Shown here in pieces: positions 56,388-63,390 of a stretch of DNA of 63,390 nucleotides (its first letter is position 1; each line of letters opens with the position of its first letter). The position numbers and the translations under genes were made by a program. The notes below the pieces were generated by a model. It was not told the origin of the DNA, did no database searches, and saw nothing but the letters and a program-made list of their open reading frames with translations. Origin of the DNA: Deinococcus ruber (GTDB lineage: Bacteria; Deinococcota; Deinococci; Deinococcales; Deinococcaceae); NCBI RefSeq assembly GCF_014648095.1, contig NZ_BMQL01000026.1:1-63390 (forward strand), in the 5' to 3' direction.

Positions 56388-56825
56388 TCAGTTCTGCTTG
56401 ACGAATTTGACGTTGTTGTCGCGGTTGTACGCATAGATCGCCGAGCCATTGTTGGACCACACCCGGAAGGCGTAATTCGTTCCGCCCACCGCGATGTTGT
56501 TGTTGCCCGCGCTGCCCTGGGTGATGGTGGGGCCGTCCTGAATCAGCTGGATGTTCTGACACTGCTCCACCGCATCGGCGTTGCCGAGTTGCGCCAGGCT
56601 GCCAGCGGGGACGCCGTTGTGTTCGGCCATATAGGTGATCTGCCCGGCCACGATGGCCTTGCCACATTGCAGCGCGGCCACGTCGTTGGGGCATTTCTGT
56701 GCTGCGGCATAGCTCGGAACGAAGATGGCGGCGATGATGGCGATGACCACCAGCAGTTCGATGAGGGTGAAGCCCTGCACGCGGGGCGTGGGCAGGGAAC
56801 GGCGGGGTGAGGGAAGGCACTTCAT
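56388..56825 (-). CDS. Type IV pilin-like protein (second of the set)
   Basis: 145 residues. Leader of 18 residues ending VQG, then FTLIELLVVIAIIAAIF, the pilin helix (three residues shorter than in its neighbours). Contains VAALQCGKAIVAGQITYMAEHNG and ends NYAFRVWSNNGSAIYAYNRD. AAGGAG lies before the ATG. Likely exported and assembled, or a minor pilin. Confidence 0.88.
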   Translation of the reverse strand: MKCLPSPRRSLPTPRVQGFTLIELLVVIAIIAAIFVPSYAAAQKCPNDVAALQCGKAIVAGQITYMAEHNGVPAGSLAQLGNADAVEQCQNIQLIQDGPTITQGSAGNNNIAVGGTNYAFRVWSNNGSAIYAYNRDNNVKFVKQN

Positions 56826-56856
56826 GCAGGCTCCTTGGGGTCGTGGCTGCGTGGGG

Positions 56857-57290
<434 letters not shown>

Positions 57291-57443
57291 ACTCTCCTTA
57301 AAGCGGGTTCCAACAGGCGGATGTGTGCAGCGGTGCAGGCGGGCTGAGGCGCAGTCGCGCGCGGCAGCGTGGCGGTGGGGGCGAGCGCGGGTTGGTCGTG
57401 GGCATACACCCTCCTTGACGGGTTTGGGGCTTGACAGCGCCAT

Positions 57444-57473
57444 GTCTCGAGTGTCTGTGCAATCAAGGTGACG
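57444..57473 (-). promoter_or_regulatory. Box R1 and leaderless promoter ahead of the pilin cluster
   Basis: TGCAATCAAGGTGACG on the plus strand (57458-57473). On the minus strand the box is followed by 2 nt, GACACT as the -10, 6 nt and the ATG at 57443: the same distances as at boxes R2, R3 and R5. Confidence 0.65.
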
Positions 57474-57491
57474 TTTTTCAAGCGGCCGTCT

Positions 57492-58642
57492 TCAGGTGCG
57501 CAGGAGTGCTTCGAGCAAGCTGAAGCGCACGGGTGCGCCGGTCAGCGCGGCGGTATTCCACGCTTGGCGGTGTCCGGCGGCGATCAGCTGCCGTTTCGCG
57601 CGGGTCACGGCGGTGTAGGCGAGTTGGCGCGACAGCAGGCGGTGGTGCTCGTCGCTCAGCACCACCAGCACGCGCTCCCACTCGCTGCCCTGTGCGCGGT
57701 GAATCGTCAGCGCGTAGGCCAAGCTGAGCTGCAACTGTGCATCCGCCCCCAGGAGATGGACGGTGTCATCGAACAGGCATTCCAGCTGCTCTCCCACACG
57801 CAGGACCCGGCCCGTCATGCCGTTCATCAGTCCGGTCCTGTGGTCGTTTCGGGTGACCAGCACGGGATCGCCCACTCGAAACGGACCGGTGCCGGGATTG
57901 AGGGCGGCCTGCAGGGCGAGATTGAGGGCATCCACTCCGAGGGGGCCAGCGCGTCCAGCGGTGAGTAGGATCGGTGGACCGCTTTCCTGTACGTGGGCCT
58001 GCATCAACTGCATGACGGCTTCCGTCGTCGTCGTTTCGTGGAAGGGAATGCCGGTGTCGCGGGGACGCTCGCCGCTGATCAGCAGCCGGGCGAGCGTGAG
58101 GATCGGACTGTCCTGCGCCTGCCGGTGGGTGCGGGTCAGTCGTGCGGTCGGCACCGTGCGAATCAGCGCCGCCAACGGATGCCCGGGGTCAATCGGCGGC
58201 AACTGATCCTCGTCGCCCACCAGAGTGACCCGGCACCCGGTGGGCGCACTTCGCAGCAAGGCCCCGAGCAGGGCATTGCTGGCCATGCTCACTTCATCGA
58301 CCACTACCGCCTGCGTCTGCAGCAGACCGGTCTCGAACTTGTGACCGTCGTAGCCGAGCAGTCGGTGGAGCGTGGTGGCGAAGCGGCCGGTACTCTGCTG
58401 CATGCGGCTGGCTGCTTTTCCCGTTGGCGCACACAGGATCGTCGTGAGCCCAGCGGTGTCGAGGGTATCCAGCAGCGCTTTGAGGGTGGTTGTTTTGCCG
58501 GTTACGGGGCCGCCGGTGGTGACGCACAGGGCGGTGGTGCAGGCGAGCTGGACGGCCGCTTGAGGCGACAGGCGTCCTCGCCGGTGGCGGTGCGCCAGGT
58601 GCGTTCGACCACGCCGTGCACCTGCGTTGGGGTGGCGGTCAT
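57492..58642 (-). CDS. Compact RecD-like helicase, one frameshift near the start
   Basis: About 383 residues. The ATG at 58642 starts MTATPTQVHGVVERTW; a missing C near 58570 shifts the frame, and restoring it gives GEDALSPQAAV. Helicase motifs: GGPVTGKTTT (I), APTGKAASR (Ia), VVDEVSM (II), GDEDQLPPI (III), YALTIHRAQGSEW (V), AYTAVTRAKR (VI). It lacks the long N-terminal region of RecD2 and of the gene at 42824. The promoter carries box R2. Confidence 0.78.
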
Positions 58643-58713
58643 AGCTGGAGCATGCCTGCAATCAAGGTGACGCACGGTCAGGGCGTCACCTTGATTGCAT
58701 CGACGCTGAGCGC
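58643..58713. promoter_or_regulatory. Divergent leaderless promoters with boxes R2 and R3
   Basis: TGCAATCAAGGTGACGC (58657-58673), a 9-bp gap, and its exact complement (58683-58699). Leftward: 2 nt, CATGCT, 6 nt, ATG 58642. Rightward: 2 nt, GACGCT, 6 nt, ATG 58714. A symmetric 43-bp operator for two genes. Confidence 0.75.
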
Positions 58714-59040
58714 ATGAGCGACACGGCGTTTCGCTGGACACTCCGCGTCGACGATCCCCGGCAAGCACGGATGGACCTGCTGGTGCTGAGCGCCGCGCTG
58801 GTGACAGTGTTGCCCGCTGCGGAAACCGTGCTGGTGAGTGCCCAGGGCGGCGTTCAGGTCTTTGATGCCGCCTGGGAGCCCTTAGATCTGGGCAGGCTGC
58901 CGTTCGACTTGGCCCGTTGGTTTGGGGTGGGGGTGTACGCGTTGCCGGGTCCGGGTCGGCCGGGCTGCCGGATTGAGCGGCGTTATCGCTCGGCGTCCGT
59001 GTCGAACACGCCGTCGTCTTCAAAGGGCACGGCCAGCTGA
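58714..59040 (+). CDS. Hypothetical protein, 108 residues, under box R3
   Basis: Starts MSDTAFRWTLRVDDPRQARMD. Alternating hydrophobic strands and an Ala/Leu helix. No family recognised. The leaderless start is fixed by the promoter spacing. It overlaps the opposing HU-like gene by 58 bp at the 3' end. Confidence 0.6.
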   Translation: MSDTAFRWTLRVDDPRQARMDLLVLSAALVTVLPAAETVLVSAQGGVQVFDAAWEPLDLGRLPFDLARWFGVGVYALPGPGRPGCRIERRYRSASVSNTPSSSKGTAS

Positions 59041-59303
59041 TCTTGGAGGTGCTGATTGAGGAACCGGGCGGGTCGGAAGACCACGCGGCGCGGCTGTCCC
59101 TCGCAATGCAAACTGCCGAGGCCGGGCAGGCTGACGGTGGTGTCGAGTTCGAGGTGACGCTTGATCACCTGGAACACAGTCTGCACGGCCAGGGTGGCCT
59201 GCTCGGGCTCGAGCTGGGCGAGGCGTTGGAGTTGGGCGGTGAGCTGCACCCGTCCGACCCGGTGGGGGGTGAAGGGGTCGGCGTCACGGTCGGCGTCGGA
59301 CAT
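58983..59303 (-). CDS. Small HU/IHF-like protein lacking most of the DNA-binding arm
   Basis: 106 residues. The helical N-terminal half and VSLPGLGSLHCEG match the start of the HU beta sheet, and VVFRPARFLNQHL matches its end (VxFKPxxxL). The roughly 25 residues of the beta arm between them are missing. It may bind DNA differently or pair with the full HU. The ATG at 59303 is set by box R4. Confidence 0.6.
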   Translation of the reverse strand: MSDADRDADPFTPHRVGRVQLTAQLQRLAQLEPEQATLAVQTVFQVIKRHLELDTTVSLPGLGSLHCEGQPRRVVFRPARFLNQHLQDQLAVPFEDDGVFDTDAER

Positions 59304-59388
59304 GCTTCTAGCGTGGCGTGCATCAAGATGACGCGGGCCTGGAGGGTGCTTGGAAAAGCGTCACCTTGATTGCAGGCATGCTCCAGGA
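59304..59388. promoter_or_regulatory. Divergent leaderless promoters with boxes R4 and R5
   Basis: TGCATCAAGATGACGC (59319-59334, one base shorter) and GCGTCACCTTGATTGCA (59358-59374). Leftward: 3 nt, CACGCT, 6 nt, ATG 59303. Rightward: 2 nt, CATGCT, 6 nt, GTG 59389. R4 loses a base in the box but gains one after it, so the phasing is kept. Confidence 0.7.
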
Positions 59389-59463
59389 GTGGCTGGCCGT
59401 GTCCGCCACGGAAGGAGACGCGATGACGAGAACGACGCGGTGAAGATCAGCGAGGTTCTGTAA
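59389..59463 (+). pseudogene. Gene under box R5, cut by the IS6-family element
   Basis: A GTG at the expected distance from R5 opens about 21 codons (MAGRVRHGRRRDDENDAVK) before the IS end at 59453; the frame then stops inside the IS. The remainder is not on the far side of the IS, so it was deleted or moved. Confidence 0.5.
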
Positions 59464-60255
59464 GGTTAATCCTGCGGCTGGCAGACGAACAGCAGGGGTG
59501 GTCTGAAGTTCAGACCACCCCTGCACTGACCTCACGCCAGAGCTGACATGCCCGGTATTGGTTGCTTCTTCTGATGTGGGCGGGAACGATAGTTCTGGTG
59601 TGGCGGTGAAGGTTGGTGACTCGGGCTTGGAGATTCAGGAATTCCTGGGTTCGCTTGATCTTCCTGAAACCGAGTTGACCACGCTCTTGTTGTCGTGTGG
59701 GACGGTGGGCTTGCTCAATCAGGTTTTTGCAGCGGTCCGTCGAGATGACCTGCTGATGGTCGATCTCCTGAAGTGCTGGAAGTTCTCGGATGGTGGCCCC
59801 GTAACTGGCAAGTTTGTCGGTGCAGATCGTCGCTGGGATGTGATATTCGCCGAGCAGGCGAGCCAGGAACGTTCTTGCTGCTTCGGTATCTCGGTGGCGC
59901 TGCAGCAAGATGTCGAGCACGATCCCGTGCTCGTTCACGGCTCTCCAGAGCCAGTGACGGACACCGCCGACGGTGGTACAGACCTCGTCCATGTGCCACC
60001 GGGAACCCCGTCGGGGTTCCCGGTGACGCAGCTCTTCAGCGATGAGCGGCGAGAATTTGATGTTCCACTCGCGAAGCGTGTCGTGGCTGACCTCAATACC
60101 ACGCTCCTGAAGCAGTTCCTGCACATCTCGGTAACTGAGCGGGAAGCGAGGGTACAGCCAAACCGCGTGCTGGATGATGCTGATCGGGAAACGGCGGCGG
60201 TAGGGCTTACAGTCATTCACTGTCCACCACCATACCGGTTAACCTGCCAGAACCT
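59453..60255. mobile_element. IS6-family insertion sequence, about 800 bp
   Basis: Ends AGGTTCTGTAAGGTTAAT and its imperfect complement (GGTTAACCTGCCAGAACCT) with 15 of 17 matches. Length and single DDE transposase fit IS6. The flanking bases differ on the two sides, so no 8-bp target repeat: a sign of deletion or cointegrate resolution. A separate 30-bp palindrome (GGGGTGGTCTGAA and complement) lies at 59493-59522. Confidence 0.8.
59510..60220 (-). CDS. IS6-family transposase
   Basis: 236 residues. An N-terminal helix-turn-helix (FPLSYRDVQELLQERGIEVS) and DDE core: WHMDEV (D), CTDKLASYG (D), GFRKIKRTQEFL preceded by RQQERGQ (E). Full length for the family, so probably active. Confidence 0.92.
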   Translation of the reverse strand: MNDCKPYRRRFPISIIQHAVWLYPRFPLSYRDVQELLQERGIEVSHDTLREWNIKFSPLIAEELRHREPRRGSRWHMDEVCTTVGGVRHWLWRAVNEHGIVLDILLQRHRDTEAARTFLARLLGEYHIPATICTDKLASYGATIRELPALQEIDHQQVISTDRCKNLIEQAHRPTRQQERGQLGFRKIKRTQEFLNLQARVTNLHRHTRTIVPAHIRRSNQYRACQLWREVSAGVV

Positions 60256-60284
60256 TGCGCCTAACAATTGCCTGTCAGATAAAT

Positions 60285-61133
60285 TTAGTACATCGGATTG
60301 GGGGTGTCGCCCACCTCCAGCACTTCCAGCACGTCGCCCACCCGGAGCCGCCCGGTCCGTTCTTCATACGGCGCGTCCTGCACCATGTTCTGCCCGAACG
60401 GAACTTTGCGGTCACGCTGGCGGGTGCGTGTCAGCGTTCGCAGCGGCTCGGCGCTCATGCGGCCTTCCTCCGTCACATTGACCATGCTGCACCGGGCGCA
60501 GCTTTCGACCACCTCGAAGTGCAGCCCCCCGATGCGGATACGCCGCCAGCAGTCCTCGCTGTAGGGGGGCAGATCGCCGCCGATCAACAGATTGGGCCGG
60601 AAATCCTGGACCGTGACCGGGCGAGGACTGCGGGTGTTCACGTCGGCAAGCGACGCGGCGGTGATCAGGTTGAAGGGATTGCCGTCGACATACGCCAGAA
60701 GCGAGCGGTAAGGCCTGCCGGTAGGCTGCCAGCGCTCCACGTCGTCTGGCAGGTGCAGCAGCGTGCAGCCGTTTTCCAGATAATCGCTGAACCAAGCGGT
60801 TGCCTCGTCCGATACCTCGGTGCCCCCGACCTCGCTCCCCCAGAAGTCGATGCTCTGGCCCTCTTTCTGGGGCTGTGCAGGCACATGCAGCCTCGGCATG
60901 CCGGGCGCTTCCACCCGCAGGCCCGCGCCTTCCAGCGTCACCTGAAGCTGCCGCATGCGCGGAAACTGCCGCTGCGTCACCGGCTGCCGTCCCTGGTCGA
61001 TCACCATCCAGCGCCGATCTAGATGCAGGCCGCGTGGCCCCACCTCGGAACTGTCGAGCTGAATTCCGCCCGCCGATTTGATCGGATAGATGTACAGAGC
61101 GCTGAGGGTGAGCGGGGCAGGCGGTGTCGGCAT
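60285..61133 (-). CDS. MOSC-domain protein (YcbX/mARC type)
   Basis: 282 residues from the ATG at 61133 (AGAGGA upstream). The N-terminal beta-barrel domain starts LYIYPIKSAGGIQ; the MOSC domain has FRPNLLIGG and ESCARCSMVNV with the conserved Cys that binds the molybdenum cofactor. YcbX proteins reduce N-hydroxylated compounds; this one lacks the C-terminal ferredoxin domain. Confidence 0.9.
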   Translation of the reverse strand: MPTPPAPLTLSALYIYPIKSAGGIQLDSSEVGPRGLHLDRRWMVIDQGRQPVTQRQFPRMRQLQVTLEGAGLRVEAPGMPRLHVPAQPQKEGQSIDFWGSEVGGTEVSDEATAWFSDYLENGCTLLHLPDDVERWQPTGRPYRSLLAYVDGNPFNLITAASLADVNTRSPRPVTVQDFRPNLLIGGDLPPYSEDCWRRIRIGGLHFEVVESCARCSMVNVTEEGRMSAEPLRTLTRTRQRDRKVPFGQNMVQDAPYEERTGRLRVGDVLEVLEVGDTPNPMY

Positions 61134-61186
61134 AGATGTCCTCTGGAAGTGAACTCGGGTGGGTGGTGGGAGCGGCTGGCTGGTCT

Positions 61187-62173
61187 TCAGGTCACGAACA
61201 GCGATTCTTCCGGGCAGGTTTCTTCCAGCCGCCGGAACAGGGTTTCTGTCACAGTCTGCCCGGCCAGTTCCAACGCCAGCAGCAGCGCTCCGAAAACGGG
61301 TTCGTGGTGGCTGGCCTGCCACGTCACATCAGGACTCACTTCGTGAACGCGGGTCATCAGGGCCTCGCGCAGCAGCGGCGACGGATGGCGCATGACGCCG
61401 CCAGAGGTGACGAGCCGGTACGCGCCGCTCAGACCCACCTTGCGGGCGGCGGCCAGTGCGTACTCGCCCAGCGCCGCGCCGTGCTGCTGCACGATTCTGC
61501 GGCTGGTAGCGTCGCCCGCCTGCGCCTCATCGAGCAGGACGCGGGCCAGGCGGCCCAGGTGGGCATGTGGCGGCTGCTCGCGTGCCGTAAACGAGTGCAG
61601 CAGCGCGTCCACCGTCTCGCAGCCGAAGTGCGCCAGCGTTCTGGCGGTCAGGGTGGTGGGAGGGTCGATGCCCAGGTCGGCGCGGTACACGGCCCGCAGA
61701 GTGCGCTGCGCCAGTTCTTCCGCGCCTTCGGGTTCCTGCCAGTAGCTGCTGTGCCAGGCGGTGCCGCCCGCCGCCCGCGCCGCCGTGCCTGCGCTGGTGC
61801 CGCACACCACCGCCACGCCCAGGCCATCCAGCGACCCGGCCCGGAGTGCGCCCACCGCGTCATTGACCACGTGCTGAGCCTCGGCCCAGTTCCAGCGGTT
61901 CAGTTCGCGGCGCAGCAGGGCGAAGTCTTCGGGCCAGTCGGCTCCACTGGCACTGAGCGTCACGGCCTGCATCCCGACGCTCTCAGGAAGCCCCGCGCTG
62001 GCACGGGCCGCACTCACCGCCTGTTCCAGTGCCGACAGTGCCCGGTGCTGCTGCACATAGATATTGCTGCTTCCGGCGCGGCCCCAGCCCAGCACCGTGC
62101 CGTTGGTGTCGGCAATCAGGGCGATGGTTTTGGTGTTGCCCGCGTCGATTCCCAGCACATGGGTGCTGCTCAT
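61187..62173 (-). CDS. BadF/BadG-type ATPase, probable N-acetylglucosamine kinase
   Basis: 328 residues. ASKHA phosphate loops GIDAGNTKT and VVCGTSAGTAAR, and the adenosine-site GGVMRHP. Together with nagB and a glycosidase it probably phosphorylates an amino sugar. The ATG overlaps the nagB stop by four bases. Confidence 0.85.
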   Translation of the reverse strand: MSSTHVLGIDAGNTKTIALIADTNGTVLGWGRAGSSNIYVQQHRALSALEQAVSAARASAGLPESVGMQAVTLSASGADWPEDFALLRRELNRWNWAEAQHVVNDAVGALRAGSLDGLGVAVVCGTSAGTAARAAGGTAWHSSYWQEPEGAEELAQRTLRAVYRADLGIDPPTTLTARTLAHFGCETVDALLHSFTAREQPPHAHLGRLARVLLDEAQAGDATSRRIVQQHGAALGEYALAAARKVGLSGAYRLVTSGGVMRHPSPLLREALMTRVHEVSPDVTWQASHHEPVFGALLLALELAGQTVTETLFRRLEETCPEESLFVT

Positions 62174-62868
62174 GTCCAGGCGGCCTCATCCGCGATCACG
62201 GTCAGAGGGGCGCGGCGCAGCAGCGAAGAGGGCACGTCGGGCGTTTCCGGCCCCTCCAGCGTGCGGCGCAGGATGTCTCGTTTATGCGCTCCATTCACCA
62301 GCAGCAGCACCGCTCTGGCCGACAGAATCACGTTCATTCCGGCGGTGATGGCGTGGGTCGGCACGCTCAGTTCGCCCCAGTAGGCGCGGTTGCTCTCCAG
62401 GCTCGCGGGCGTGAGGGCCAGCACGCGGGTCGGAGCTGTGGGTGGGCTGGGCGGTTCGTTGAAGCCCAGGTGTCCGTTTGGCCCCAGTCCCAGAATCGCC
62501 AGATCGATGCCGCCCAGCGCGGCAATATCTGCTTCGAAGGCGGCAGGGTCGGTCAGCCGGACGGTCTTCCCGATGCCCAGCGGCGCGATAAAGGCACGTT
62601 CCATCCATCCCCACAGGCTGCGCGGGTCGTGGTCACTCAGGCCCAGATATTCGTCGAGCTGCACGGCAGTCACGCGGCTGAAATCGACTTCCCCGCGTGC
62701 TGCCCGCCTGCCCAGTTCGGTATATGTCGGCATCGGCGTGTTGCCCGTCGCCACCAGAATGCTGAGCGTCGGCTTTGCCCGCACCTGCGCAGCGATGAAG
62801 TCGGCGGCCTGAAGAGCCAGCGCCTGTGAGTCTGGCTGAATGTCGAGCGTCACGCCTGCCTGCATCAT
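62170..62868 (-). CDS. nagB: Glucosamine-6-phosphate deaminase
   Basis: 232 residues from the ATG at 62868 (GTG 62886 and ATG 62865 are alternatives). Motifs QLDEYLGL (proton-transfer Asp) and GLGPNGHLGFNEP (catalytic His and Glu; Asn instead of Asp as in Bacillus-type enzymes). Converts glucosamine-6-P to fructose-6-P and ammonia. Confidence 0.92.
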   Translation of the reverse strand: MMQAGVTLDIQPDSQALALQAADFIAAQVRAKPTLSILVATGNTPMPTYTELGRRAARGEVDFSRVTAVQLDEYLGLSDHDPRSLWGWMERAFIAPLGIGKTVRLTDPAAFEADIAALGGIDLAILGLGPNGHLGFNEPPSPPTAPTRVLALTPASLESNRAYWGELSVPTHAITAGMNVILSARAVLLLVNGAHKRDILRRTLEGPETPDVPSSLLRRAPLTVIADEAAWT

Positions 62869-62879
62869 TTCAGTCGGTG

Positions 62880-63390
62880 CTACCACAGGCGCTCCGGCAG
62901 ATACGGGCGGTGGGCCAGACTCAGTTCGTCGTACAGCGTCTGAGCCAGTGGCAGCGTCCGAACGAGCGGATTACTCGTCAGCGCCTGAATCGCCTGTTGC
63001 CTGCTGCCGTTCCAGGCGGCGTTGGCGGCGAGTTGCTGGTATTCGCCCAGCGCCCCCACCAGCCCGCGCACAGCCGTCGGCACGCGGTACCCGGAAATGG
63101 GCCGCACACCCTGGCGATTCACGATGCACGGCACTTCCACCACCTGCGAATCCGGGAAATCGGCCACTGCGCCGCCGTTCACCACGTTCGTCGGCCAGAT
63201 CTCGTTTTTGTCGTTGAACACGGCGTCCATCACGTCCACCGCCACTTCCAGTTCGAAGATGCCGCCGCGTGACAGCTCCGGTTCCAGCGTGGGATTCGGC
63301 GCGTCCACCTGTTCGCGGTAGTGCTTCCAATAGCTCGGCACGTCGGCCAGGATGTCCTGAGCGCGGGTGGTGGGCTTTTCTGTCAGGTCG
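62880..63390 (-). CDS. Family 4 glycosidase (6-phospho-beta-glucosidase type), C-terminal part, cut by window edge
   Basis: 169 residues visible, beginning outside the window. SRGGIFELEVAVDVMDAV, WPTNVVNGGAV and VVEVPCIVNRQGV are GH4 C-terminal landmarks. These enzymes use NAD and a metal to open glycosidic bonds of phosphorylated disaccharides. The first visible gene of the amino-sugar operon; its stop lies at the nagB start region. Confidence 0.85.
   Translation of the reverse strand, partial: DLTEKPTTRAQDILADVPSYWKHYREQVDAPNPTLEPELSRGGIFELEVAVDVMDAVFNDKNEIWPTNVVNGGAVADFPDSQVVEVPCIVNRQGVRPISGYRVPTAVRGLVGALGEYQQLAANAAWNGSRQQAIQALTSNPLVRTLPLAQTLYDELSLAHRPYLPERLW

Noticed and set aside
57298..57405. 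35-codon ORF with AAGGAGG between box R1 and the first pilin
   Set aside because: Possible, but the in-frame extension from 57443 covers the same DNA and its start is better supported by the R1 spacing.
57458..59374. The five 17-bp repeats as iterons of a plasmid origin
   Set aside because: Each is locked at the same distance to a -10 and start codon and they are not in tandem, so promoter operators explain them better; no rep gene is nearby.
57458..59374. CRISPR-like repeats
   Set aside because: Spacing is irregular, orientation alternates and genes lie between them; no cas genes.

Overview
The window looks like a Deinococcus genome segment with high GC, probably from a megaplasmid or second chromosome. 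The grounds are a RecA close to the Deinococcus type, a homologue of the Deinococcus-specific single-strand-binding protein DdrB, an HU with an N-terminal tail, a CsoR with the C-H-H ligand set seen in Thermus, and many apparently leaderless genes (a TANNNT-like -10 about 5-8 nt before the start codon). Placement on an accessory replicon is an inference from gene content (accessory recA, topA, family B polymerase, IS elements, decayed genes). No replication origin, tRNA, rRNA or CRISPR was seen.

Left part (1-17 kb): cell-envelope and copper genes. These are a PBP2 (mrdA, cut by the window edge), a LysM-M23 / DUF3105 / LysM-NlpC operon, a 19-cysteine copper-storage-like protein, an lnt-lgt operon divergent from lepB, an amidase, a transglutaminase-like protein, a multicopper oxidase, a PIG-L deacetylase and a C39-like protease. 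Six transcription units here share one promoter design: two TTTACA-like half sites 11 bp apart (5-bp spacer), then 9-10 bp, then a -10. This is the layout expected for an activator of the OmpR/PhoB family, and no such regulator lies in the window.

18-27 kb: a copper module with copA, a small unknown protein and a thioredoxin-reductase-like protein facing copZ-csoR, with a perfect CsoR-type palindrome before copA, followed by a fused DUF4396-multicopper oxidase and a KtrB-type potassium transporter.

27-52 kb: nucleic-acid metabolism: a truncated SRAP gene, a two-gene HEPN-containing unit, a PP2A-like phosphatase, HU, a frameshifted family B DNA polymerase, a beta-lactamase-like hydrolase, topoisomerase IA, a DUF2325 protein, a DdrB homologue, a RecD-like helicase and an Mrr nuclease / UvrD-like helicase / CoiA-like operon, a TetX-like monooxygenase with a divergent TetR regulator, and recA with two inverted repeats in its promoter.

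52-60 kb: four tandem type IV pilin-like genes (one split by an ISL2-type IS, one frameshifted), a second RecD-like helicase, a small unknown protein and a small HU-like protein. Five 17-bp boxes stand at an identical distance from five leaderless starts in this region (pilin cluster, RecD-like, 108-aa protein, HU-like, and a gene destroyed by an IS6-family element). This is the most striking pattern in the window and suggests a co-regulated DNA-uptake or recombination regulon.

60-63 kb: a MOSC protein, then a separate amino-sugar catabolic operon (GH4 glycosidase, NagB, BadF/GlcNAc-kinase-like). Several genes carry single-base indels, often next to short homopolymers; these may be true decay or sequencing errors.
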